Source: Ascaphus truei
Taxonomy: Eukaryota > Chordata > Amphibia > Anura > Ascaphidae
Length of the DNA stretch: 64,000 nucleotides
Direction of reading: 5' to 3'
NCBI GenBank assembly: GCA_036426205.1
Contig: CM071579.1
Span: 16,846,267 to 16,910,266, forward strand
The translations under genes and the position numbers were made by a program. The notes under the pieces are model-generated. The model did no database searches. It was not told where the DNA came from and saw nothing but the letters and a program-made list of their open reading frames with translations. Shown here one piece after another: positions 44,931 through 55,318 of this stretch. Every line of letters starts with the position of its first letter. The stretch's first letter is position 1.

Positions 44931-45286
44931 TTAATTTCCCTATTTTCCCCCACTTGCATTACCCTTATTGGGGACACTTTATTGACATGCTTGCAATGAG
45001 GAATATCGATTGTTTGTTATGGGCTTGTGTATCAACAAATACAGATGTAGCCACCATTATTGCTACCCACGCTGCGCTGCTGCGGGATATACACACGGTT
45101 GCAGTATTGTTGGCTACATCTGTACATGTTTGAAATATACAATAAAAAGATGAAAGATGCAATTAAAATATTAATTATTGAGTGGCAACTAAAGTCTGAT
45201 TCTATAAATTCCGAAATAACCTATTTGCTTGAATGGAAATTTTAGGCCGATCACTGCGCAATCGGGAATCTTTCTAGAATCGAGCC
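44931..45286. other. Spacer with a small inverted repeat
   Basis: acagatgtagcca near 45042 is inverted at about 45110 (tggctacatctgt). No gene. Confidence 0.4.
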
Positions 45287-45697
45287 CTTAGTGTTACTGC
45301 AGGAAGAAGGTCAATGATCCACGCAGCAGCTGCTCCAAACTACTGGGACTATTTTGGAGCGGCTGCTGCATCGATCATTGACCTGCAACCTGTTACCTCG
45401 GATCGTGCCCGCGCCGGGGAGTGACGTCACCTACCTTCGTGACACGGGCAGAGAGAGTGAGAGCAACGGAGGACGGCTTCATCGTGAGTACCTGCACACT
45501 CCAGGCTGATCCCTATTACACTGCACAATATGCAACTGACTTTGTTCTTGTCTTAGTTTGGCTAGCAGTTATCTCTCCAACACCCTCTCCCTCCTTACGC
45601 TCCTCTATTCTCTATTCATGCTTACCATAGGCACACGCCATTAGGTAGATTGCCTTTGAACTCTTCAGACGGTTTTTTCTACTTAGTGTTACTGCAG
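45287..45697. repeat. Segment between 16-bp direct repeats, with hairpin
   Basis: cttagtgttactgcag occurs at 45287-45302 and 45682-45697. Inside, 45308-45338 pairs with 45362-45393 (aggtcaatgatc...gatcattgacct) as a hairpin. A splice-donor-like cgtgagta lies near 45484. It may be a small insertion with a long target duplication. Confidence 0.4.
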
Positions 45698-47045
45698 CCT
45701 GCTTTGTATATTGCGGATCATCCAGCAAGTTATATAAGCCAATGCAAGAATGGTCAATTAATATAATGGGACCTAGTGAATGTGCCTCTGAGTACCATCA
45801 TTTTCTATGTGTACACCCTTATGAATCAGATGTAGCGCTTATCTGTGTGAAATCAGTCCCACATTGCTTAAATAGTAATGGCCACTGCTTCCTGAACCTA
45901 TTCAGTAGAAAATAGGGAACAGAGCCAGACATAGAATCCAATATTTGCTCAAATATGCATATTTATTTTAACAAATGTAATAACTTACTGCAAGAAAGGT
46001 AAAAACACAGCTACCCCACCTTGTGGCAGAAGTAAAGTAGCCGGACATTGCTAAATGTTACCGAGTTTGTGGCACGGTTTGTATAACCACTTCACTGAAG
46101 TACGTAGCTATGAGCTATGTCAGTTTTTTTAGGGCTATGCATGGTAAGCGGTGTTGTGCCATTGGACTTGTTCCAGCACCAGAAGACACAGAACTGACCC
46201 CGTGAATGAGCTGCAAGGTGTCTCTGTCTTATGGCACTTAGAAAATATGGGCCTTAATGTTTCATTTGTCAGTCTACTTAATAACTTGAATATGTTGTTT
46301 TGTTCGCAGTCTATTGAAATAACTGTTGCCTTTGTTCACTCTGATAACAGATTCGAGCTAATCCAAAGGAACAAAAGTTCTATAAATATGTCTGAGTTCC
46401 CACAGTAGGACTACAGTCAGTATCTAGTTTTATCCTCATTACATCTAAACTTGTCATCTGTTTACTTTTATTCTCTTTTACCATTTTTCTCAATTGTGTA
46501 TAATTGTTCTTTCTTGGTATAAACCATTATATAAACTCCACTGAAATATTTCCCCAAGCATCTCCTGTTCTTACTTGATTCCAGCCTTTACATGTTTACT
46601 CGTTTGATGTTATTTTAGAGTCTGCTATATGTAATTTGATCCTTTTGTTAATTCCTTGACTCCACGCTCCCCTATTCTTTTAATATCTTTCATCTTGTCC
46701 TATATATCAACATTCTTCAACTATTCTTTCATTTAAATACAACCAGTGATGGACTGTTACCAGAGGAACAAGAAGTCTTTTCATTGGTAAACCCCCCCAA
46801 AATGTTTAGTACACATACTGTACAAAGCAAGGACATGGTTCTATTACAGTACACATATTTTCGCCTGATACTGTATAGTGGAGCTCCAAGTTGTGTGTTT
46901 ATATGGAGCATTGCCTGTGCACAGAGGAAAAGAGAATTATGTTTCATTTTGTGGGAGGTTTTCAAATATTGTATTGGTCAAATAATAATTGTAATTACAC
47001 TGAGATTAGGGAGAATGTATTGGTATTTTATGCTATAACATAACT
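45698..47045. other. No recognised feature
   Basis: AT-rich spacer; frames are short and lack coding bias. Confidence 0.4.
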
Positions 47046-47053
47046 ACTATAAC

Positions 47054-47383
47054 GAGGGCCGCTTTATACATTAGGCCGGCTAGGCACAGTGCCGAGGGCC
47101 TACAAACCTTTTAGGGCCTACTGTACAATATTTCACTTGAAAAAATACCTAAACAACAAAAAAAAATCACAAAATAAGGGAAAACAGCAAATTTGAATTT
47201 AAAATGCCTTCGAAGTATCGATACCTTTAAATATCGAAACAAAAGTATCGATGTCAAATATCGCTAGTATCGAAAGAAACAAGCAAACGATGAAATTAGC
47301 ATAAAAATGAGTAAAAATATCAGACACACAGGCCTCTAGAAATAAAAGTGCCTAAGGCCTACGAAGGTCTTAAAACCGCCCTG
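47054..47383. mobile_element. hAT-type MITE
   Basis: The 330-bp element has inverted ends (gagggccgctttata and, reversed, cagggcggttttaag) and an exact 8-bp duplication, actataac, at 47046-47053 and 47384-47391. An 8-bp duplication with cAgGGcc-type ends fits the hAT superfamily. No coding sequence. The interior has several short tatcgata-like palindromes. Confidence 0.85.
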
Positions 47384-47653
47384 ACTATAACCCACTGTAC
47401 CCTTAATGAGCACATGTTATCCATGCATATATTGACTAGTAAAAAAAAAAAAGAACAAGCCAGCTAGACGCTCAGGATGTTACGACACTATGCAACTCCA
47501 TGTTCTGCTCGCTGTGACAGATTTTCTGTTGTGAGTGCAATTACTCTGACACTTCCTGGTTGCATCAGCAGTGGGGACTCCCGGCGTGATGAGTTCTGAC
47601 GTGTCTGAGAGGGCTACGTCGGACACCGAACAGGATCAGGTGTGGTATGCCGT

Positions 47654-47696
47654 GACCACTACGCATTTCGCACAGCTTTGTGCTACATCAGGGGTC
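47654..47696 (-). ncRNA. Hammerhead-ribozyme-like structure (best copy)
   Basis: Minus strand: GACCC, CTGATGT, a GCAC/GTGC stem with a six-base loop, GAAATGCGTA, then GTGGTC. Helix I pairs GACCC with G(t)GGTC with one bulge, helix II is four pairs, and the GAAA box and GUA triplet are present. The one core change is the last base of CUGAUGA (A to U), which should abolish or greatly reduce cleavage. Confidence 0.6.
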
Positions 47697-47699
47697 TTC

Positions 47700-48403
47700 A
47701 CCAGGGGATATCAGTTACGCCAGGTTTTGTTTAAGATATAACCTAATAAAAGTAATAATTAGAACAGTATTTACAATTCAGAGTAGTTACTATACTGGGG
47801 GCGTAAAACTTAACTGACAAGGAGAAAACAGCATATTAAATCACAGAAACACATTTTCCCATGGTGGGAAAAAAACTATTTAATTCCACTGAAGATGTAA
47901 TTTTTCTACTCAGGGCACAAAGATGCCTCTCTGCTGTTTCCTTTTAACCAATTGATTATTTAAGTCCAAAGGTAAAATTTGTCCAATTATCAATTGTTTA
48001 CAGACATTTTTTTTTAATTCTATAATGACAGACCTGAAAACATTACTAAAATCCTTCTTTCAAGTCCAATAATTGTTGAAAAGTTTCAGAGGTGCAAGAT
48101 TCACTCTTTAATTAACTCTATTTACATAAAGGGTCAATGTGTAAAATATATATATATAATATAAAGAAACAAATTTCAGCTTGCACTCAATGTACTCAAA
48201 AACATCAACAGGTGCCAGTCTCTAATAATAATAATAGAACAACATTACCATTCTCGTGTCCGGTAAAGGAAGACTGCACTCAGATCAGTAAAGGCAAAAA
48301 AAGTCTGTATTAGGCATCAATACTAAATGAACTTTTGCACCGCGTGTGATCCGACCACAATCAAGCGCTGCGTGATGGCATCGTGTCGATTACGTATGAC
48401 GCT
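47700..48403. other. No recognised gene
   Basis: Spacer between the two hammerhead-like sites, perhaps the remains of one Penelope-like insertion. No RT is visible. Confidence 0.35.
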
Positions 48404-48445
48404 CCCTGACGCGTTTCGTCCCACTCGGGCAACTTTCTCAAAGGG
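48404..48445 (-). ncRNA. Hammerhead-like relic
   Basis: Minus strand: CCCT, TTGAGAA, a stem with CCC/GGG, GAAACGCGTC, then AGGG. Helix I (CCCT/AGGG) pairs. The first core box has two changes from CUGANGA. Confidence 0.5.
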
Positions 48446-48665
48446 GTAGACCTTGTGGCTGCGCTATCCAGGACAGACTGACTGCGCAAACTTGAGGAGT
48501 TTATTCCAGCTCTATAGCCCTCCAGCCCTCCAGTCGATTGTGGGAATTCAGATACTCATCCCTCCATTGGAACTGTGAAGGACGTTCTGGTGTTGGAGAC
48601 TTTCAGCTGGTGGTGAATTTATTCACAAATAGATATCTATTATATCTATATATATATTGTACGTG

Positions 48666-50940
48666 TATTCCACCCCACCTAACCCATCGCAAATTTTATA
48701 TATAGTGGTGGATAGTAGAACATGCGGGTGTTAAACCGGTGTTGTGCGTAATACCCTGCAGGCTCACAGTAGTGTCCTGAGCCTCGCTAGTGCGAGCCTT
48801 GGGTGAATCCGCTGAACGTATCTTCTTTCAACCAGCGCCTCCACCTCGTATGGATTCTCTGAAGTGTCAGAATGACCCTACATAGGAACCCCTCAGAACC
48901 ACACACACAGTGATTATATAACTAAGACTTTTACTACAAATAATAATAACCTGTTGTCCCTCTCACTAATGAGACACTAACAGTGACGTCTCGCAGGACG
49001 ATTCCTCAACACTAGGTGATGCACCAGTTCCCAAGAACCGCCACCCAATGTCCTTAACTCTACGAGATAGTCAATGGTGACTGCGTAGTCACTAATAACC
49101 TCTAGGCCTTTGTGCACATATGATGGTATAACATCACCCTGCCAGCACCCCGTGCTCGGGTTCAGCAACTAATCTTTCTCAAAGGGTCAACTGTGATGAA
49201 TCCGTCTGTCCTCCAACTGAACTCCTGCACGTGCGACGCTAGGGCGTCCCACTCTGGATCGTCTCTTTGGACCCCAAAACGTGGTCCAACCGTTCACGGA
49301 ACAGCAGCAACCGCTGTTCCCCTATCTATCTCAATGTACTAACGTTACAGGAACGCCTCTACCTAGGCCTCCCCTGTAGTAACAGCAACCTTTGGTGGCT
49401 TGGGGAACTCCTATGGCCGTTAGGGGGTAATACCTGTCCCCACTCCCGCTACCTACCCAAGTCCCTTCAGCCCTCACTACTTTCTAACTATCCCAGCGCC
49501 TACAGCAGCAAGCTGTAGCGCACTGGAGTCTGCGCAACGTGCGCGCAACAAGGTGCCCTGCCGTCCAACCTCACAGCACTGCCCGCTGTGACTCTTACAA
49601 TGCAGCACTTCCAATTAAGGGGGCCCCCGCGTCCTATCTAGGACCTCCCTAGCAGTTTACCTCACCAACAGTGGGGAGTTTTGGGGCCTACCTGAAGTTA
49701 GGTAACCTGATGGGCTAAGCTCACTTGCTCCCCGCAAACCTTCCTTCCCTCATCTCCCTTACTCCACTCCTCTTTAACGCAGACTTCCTTTTTCCGCTCC
49801 ACACTAGTCAAGTGGCAGGGTCCCTAACACTGATGGCTGCCCTGGCATACACTCACCTTACTGGGAGCTGAGCTAGCTTGGACTGGGGTGCTGGCCTAGT
49901 ACAGGGATCCCTCTCTCCTGCACCCTACCCTCCTTCCCTTGTCTGTTCCTTCCTCTGACTGACTAACGTGCTCTTCTGCCACGAAATGTATTCACTTGCT
50001 TTTTCCTGGCAGTCCTGCAGCCCTATTGGCCCTATGAAGCACTGATGTGCTTGGCCCTAAGCCCATGGAATGTAGTCCCGTGAGTCTGTCCTTCCAATTG
50101 GGGCCGCGTGCGCGCCTTTCCTGCACCATACCTAACCCCTAATGGCGCGCCACAGAACCTCTCCTATCTATCCCTACTCTTTCGCCGACTCTCCTCCTGC
50201 GCCTTCCCTGCCCTGCCCTCGCGCGAGGTTCTTCTTCTTGCCACTGCGCTACTATCTCGGGCCGCCGGGGACTCACTGCGCATGCGCGAACCCGGCTCAA
50301 CATGGCGGCGCCCTATTCGTCGCTTCCGGGAGCGCGGGATCCCTGAGACGGCGCGTGCGCCTTGTGCAACCGTCCGCACGGCGTCCCCGGCAACCCCCGA
50401 GCCAAGACCTGACCTCCCTCCTCCCCTGCCATCTCGGCCTGACGGGATCCTGCCCGTTGGACGGGCGGCCCCCTCTATCGGCACGGTGAGGGGGGTGCTG
50501 GAGGTGCTGGGGGTACTGGCTACATATAGATATATAAATGTCACTTTTTTTTACCCACATAACCATAATACGTGTGGGGATTACCTATCTCTAGTCTCAA
50601 ACAGCTTATGCCATTAACTCAACCTCACCTGGTAATACCCATCAAGGTTAAACATGTCTGTGATGGGTTTACAAATGGCGTTGCATCTCATCCCATCCTC
50701 TGTCTACAAAGCTGTTTTGTAAAAACCGCAGGCATTGGCTTCAGATTGCTTGTGTAATACGAGCCTTGAGACAAAGGTGGTACTGGAAAAAAGTGCACAT
50801 TTGCATGCCAGTCCCCTCAGAACCCTTGCTGTCAATGGAAGCGCTGTCGCTGGGTCGATAATGGGGAAATACAAGGTTTCAGACCGTCAAGACATGCACA
50901 TGAACATACAGTATATTTACAGTTGCTTTATGTTTTACTT
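48666..50940 (+). repeat. 2.2-kb GC-rich unit, copy A
   Basis: Direct relative of 61747-63955 and inverted relative of 51826-54028. Landmarks in order: attccaccccacc, gtgacgtctcgcaggacga, a GC-rich CpG segment (50100-50500) with NRF1-like tgcgcatgcgc at 50277-50287 and YY1-like caacatggcggc at 50298-50309, a ggtgagggggg donor-like site near 50486, then the satellite-like unit from 50545. Frames here (e.g. 50108-50617) follow CpG composition and are not conserved in the other copies. Its upstream boundary is a TA-rich tract. Confidence 0.85.
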
Positions 50941-51545
50941 ACTCTGGAGGGTTTTTTGGTCACGCTTTTTACCCATCATAACCTTAATAATGTGGTGATT
51001 ACCTATCTATAGTCTCATCAAACCGAGCTTAGCCATTACAAACCAACCTCACACTTGGTGATACCCATCAAGGTGAAACATGTATGTGAAGTGTAATTGC
51101 TTTGCATCTCATCCCAGCCTCTGTCTAAGTCTGTGTTTAAAACATCCATGCATTGGCTTAAGGATGTGCTTGTGTCATATGAGCTTGAGACAAAAGGTGG
51201 ACTGAGTGCTACCATTTGCATGTCATTTCCCAGAATCCCTTGCTGCAGTGGAGTGCTGTGTGCTGGGTGATAATTGTAAGGCGGGTTGCAGACATGTCCT
51301 TACTACATGCATGCAAATGAGCACTCAGTCCCACCTTTGTCTCAAGCTCATATTACACAAGCAAATCCTCAAGCCCATGCCTGCTGTTTTAAACACAGCT
51401 TTTCCAAGGCTGGGATAGATGCCAATCCATTACAACCTACTCACAGACAGGTTTAACCTTTGATTGGTACTCACCAGTGTTAGGTTGGTGTAATGGAATA
51501 GCTGGTTTGAGACTGAGACTAGGTATCACATCAATTATTAAGGTT
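50545..51545. repeat. Satellite-like ~350-bp units, two direct and one inverted
   Basis: Units at 50545-50940 (+), 50962-51285 (+) and 51286-51545 (-) share tacccatcataacc, then tacccatcaaggt, then gagacaaaggtgg, atttgcatg, ttcccagaa and catgcaaatgag. Octamer motifs (ATTTGCAT or its reverse) sit near both ends of the distal 100 bp. Other copies: 51826-52196 (-), 55760-55880 (+, partial), 56915-57243 (+), 58633-58700 (+, partial), 63562-63955 (+) and 63964-64000 (+, cut by the window end). Confidence 0.85.
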
Positions 51546-51825
51546 ATGAGGGGTAAAAAATTAATGAGGGAGTAAGTATGAGTAGGAAGACAAACGAGGG
51601 GTGTGGTAAAGAAGAAACATTGGGTCAAATGGGAGGTCATAGATAGGACGTAAGGGAAGGGAGAGAAAGCATAGGGATAATAAAAAGAAAAGGAAAGATA
51701 GAGAAAAGTGGAAGGGAGGCCGGGGGGACAGTAAGAAGACTGAAAGGTGACAATGGGAAGCATCGAGGCACGGGCTTCTAAGGATGTTTTCCGGCCCCCC
51801 CCTGCGCCCGTTAGAACATAAAGCA
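51546..51825. other. Unique spacer between units
   Basis: Purine-rich on the plus strand; no gene. It separates two inverted satellite-like units. Confidence 0.4.
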
Positions 51826-54033
51826 ACTGTAATATTACTGTATGTTCATTTTGCATGTCTTAGACAGGTCTGAAACCTTGTCTTTCCCCATTATCGCCCA
51901 GCATACAGCGCTTCCACTGCAGCAAGGTTTCTGGGAAATGGCATGCAATGTGCACTCAGTACACACCTTTTGTCTCAAGCTCGTATTACACAACAGCAAA
52001 TCCTGAAGCCAATCATGCTGTTTTAAACACAGCTTTTAGACAGAGGCTGGGATGAATGCAAAGAGCCATTAAACCCACTCACAGACATGTTTCAACCTTT
52101 GATGGGTATTACCAGTGTGAGGTTGATTGTGAATGGCTAAGCTGGTTTGAGACTATAGACTAGGTAATCACCACAATTATTATGGTTATGGTGGGTAAAA
52201 ATGACAATATATATATAATGTAGTCCAGGTCTCCCCCACACTCCAGCACCCCCCTCACCTGACTGCCGATCGCGGGGCCGCGCGTCCAATGGCGGCTCCG
52301 TCAGGCGATGGCAGGGGAGAGGGCGGTCAGGTCTTGGCTCGGGGGTTGCCGGGGACGCGTGCGGCCGGTTGCCAAGGCCGCACGCGCGTCTCAGGCTCCC
52401 GGCGCTCCCGGAGCCGGACAGAATAGGGCGGCCGCCATGTTGCGCCGGGTCGCGCATGGCGCAGTGAGTCCCCGTGCGGCCCGAGATAGTTCGCGCAGTG
52501 CAGAAGATCGCGCGAGGGCAGGGAAGGCGCAGGAGTCGCGCAAGAGTAGGGATAGATATTGAGAGGTTGTGGCGGCCATTAGGGTTTAGTGTAGGTGCAG
52601 GAAAGGCGCGCACGCGCCCCAATGTAAGTACAGCCTCCACGGACTACAATTCCCATGAGCTTAGGGCCAAGCACATCGGTGCTTCATAGGAGCCAATAGG
52701 GCTGCAGGCCTGCCAGGAAAGCAGTGAATACATTCGTGGGCAGAATAGCACGTTAGTCAGTCAGAGGAAGAACAGACATGGAAGGAGTAGGGTGCAGAGA
52801 AGAGGGACTCCCCTGTACTAGGGCCAGCACCCCCTTAGTCCAGATATCTCAGCTCCCCAGTAGGTGAGTGTTGCCAGGGGCAGCCCTCAGGTTAGGACCC
52901 TGCCACTTACATTTTGGGAGCTGGAAAAAGGAAGTCTGCAGTTAAGAGAGTTGGAGTCAGGGAGCTGTAGGAGGAAGGGTGCGGGGAGCAAGTGCAGCTT
53001 CTGCCCCATATAGGTACCTACACTTCAGGTAGGCCCCAACTCCCCACTAGTTGGGTGGGTAACTGCTTAGGGAGGTCCTAGATAGGGACGCGGCCCCATT
53101 TTTGGAGTGCTGCCTTGTCAGAGTCACAGCGGGCAGTGCTGTAGGTCTGACAGGCAGGCACCTTGTTGCGCAGCACGTTGGCTGCAGCTCCAGTGAGCTA
53201 CAGCTTGCTGCTGTAGCCGCTGGGACTAGTTAGAAAGTAGTGAGGCTGAAGGGACTTGGGTAGTTTGGGGAGTGGACAGGTCTTACCCCCTACCGCCATA
53301 GGAGTTCCCCAAGCCACCACATTGCTGTACTACAGGGACAGGCCCTAGTTAGGGTTCCTGTCACGTTAGTACCATTTAGATAGATAGGGACACAGCGGCT
53401 GCTGCTGTTTCCTGTGGAAGCGTTGGACCCACGTTGGGGTCCACAGAGACGATTCAGAGTGGGACCGCCCTAGCGGTCCGCACGTGCAAGGAGTTCAGTT
53501 GGAGGATCAACGGATTCATCACACGTCTGACCCTTTGAGAAAGATTGTTGCTGACCCCGACACCGGATGCTCGCAGGTATTAACCATCATATGTGCACCA
53601 ACAGGCCTAGAGGTTCTTAGTGACTACGCAGTCACCCATTGACTATCTCTGTAGAGTTACGGGACATTGGGTGGGGTTCTTGGACACGGGTGGGATCACC
53701 TAGTGTTGGGAATCGTCCTGCGAGACGTCACTGTTAGTGTCTCCTAGTGATAGGACACAGGTTTATTATTATTTGTTAGTAAAGTCCTTAGTTATATAAT
53801 CACTGTGTGTTTGGTTTCTGAGTGGGTTCCTATGTAGGTCATTCTACACTTCATAGAATCCTACTATGGTGGGGCGCTGAAAGAAGATACGTTCCAGAGG
53901 ATTCACCCCAGGCTCTCACTAGCGGAGGCTCAGACCTCCTGTGAGCCTGCAGTATACTCACCACACCCGTACACCGCATGTTCTACTCATCCACACTATA
54001 TATATGCATTGGGTGGGGTGGAATACCCGTTAC

Positions 54034-54126
<93 letters not shown>

Positions 54127-55318
54127 TATATAGTAGTGTGATTACACAATAGAAAAATCATGTTAAATCAATAACGTGAACATGACTATAATATCTTGGT
54201 TAAATCCCTTCAGCGCTGAAGGTGTTAAACTATCTAGTGAGGTAATTCTGAGGACCGCATTGTGCATCAAATCTATTGGAAGTGTTGGAAAGGCTATAGC
54301 AACCCACAGAGTATAACTTAACCTCCCACGGACTAACAGAATGACTTATGTCTGTTCAGCCTTAGATATTCTGCCAGTTATTGCCTCTAATGTCTACAAA
54401 AAACCTATACATGCTGTCTGCAGTCCTGATTTATTAAACTAACAAAAAGGTTAGTTAATGTAATTTATGTCTAGAAAAGTTGTAATGATTTACCTAGAAT
54501 CAACACTGTCTGAGTAATGTGAAATGCAGTAACAATAGAGAGTTTAATGTTTATGAATTTCCTGCAGTCATAGAATATCTAGCTACCTTCTCATAGTACA
54601 TAAAAAAAAAATTATTCTCTGAAAACAGCAGAATTGTAATAAAATATCATTTCAAGTTTAACCCATACGTGCAGGTGGTTGCCTGTCACACATTGCCCTG
54701 CAGCAGACAGGTAATAAAGCAGCTTTCATGTTATTAATCACAATACAAATATTAATTGTGAGCTAGGGTGACATAGATTTTGAAATGAAAAACCGGCCGC
54801 TTAAAAAAATTATTATAATACATTGTACATCACGTCACGCCCCCCGTTGCCATGACAACGACACACAACGTCAGGCGTTGACATGTTGCCATGACGATGT
54901 GCATCACGTGATGCCTCGTCACCGTAATGCGTCCCGTTGTCATGTCAACTTGGAAGTCGCTTCAATTTGATTTTTTACAGTGACCACAGCATGACGTCAG
55001 CGTCGCCGGCACTATAAGCGCAGCCTCAACTGCGCTTATAGTGCCGCGACGCGACGTCGCGGCAAAACAAATGTATTGCCGCCGTCATGTGCGCTTTATA
55101 ATAAGCGCAACATGACGGGAGCGACGCTGGCGGCGCAAATTTCTGAAGCCGGTCAAATTTGATTTTACAGAGATTGTCGCCACACTGGACGCCTCTGAAC
55201 CAATCAAGGACCTGGTCCCCCGCGACGTCGCCGGAAGTGAATTACAACTTTCGCTAGCGGCACGGACGGGACGTCGCCGTCACGCGGCCTTAGGTTAATT
55301 TCACATCCCTCACGAGCT
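51826..55318 (-). repeat. Left arm of a ~12-kb inverted repeat
   Basis: Reverse complement of 60463-63955 with many small indels. Outer part 51826-54028 is the 2.2-kb unit (copy B); inner part ~54124-55318 is a second module with the phrases tgacatgacaacgggacgc (reverse strand) and gcgcttatagtgccg. A TA microsatellite (54035-54123) separates them. The arm stops at ctcacgagctcc near 55318. YY1-like gccgccatgttg is at 52431-52442 and ZNF143-like actacaattcccatga at 52643-52658. Confidence 0.9.
54035..54123. repeat. (TA)n microsatellite
   Basis: About 85 bases of nearly pure TA, matched by a shorter degenerate TA tract at 61655-61740 in the other arm. Confidence 0.95.

Noticed and set aside
50108..50617. 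169-codon frame in the GC-rich part of copy A
   Set aside because: The frame is not kept in copies B and C and no domain is recognisable; it is open because of low stop frequency in CpG-rich DNA.
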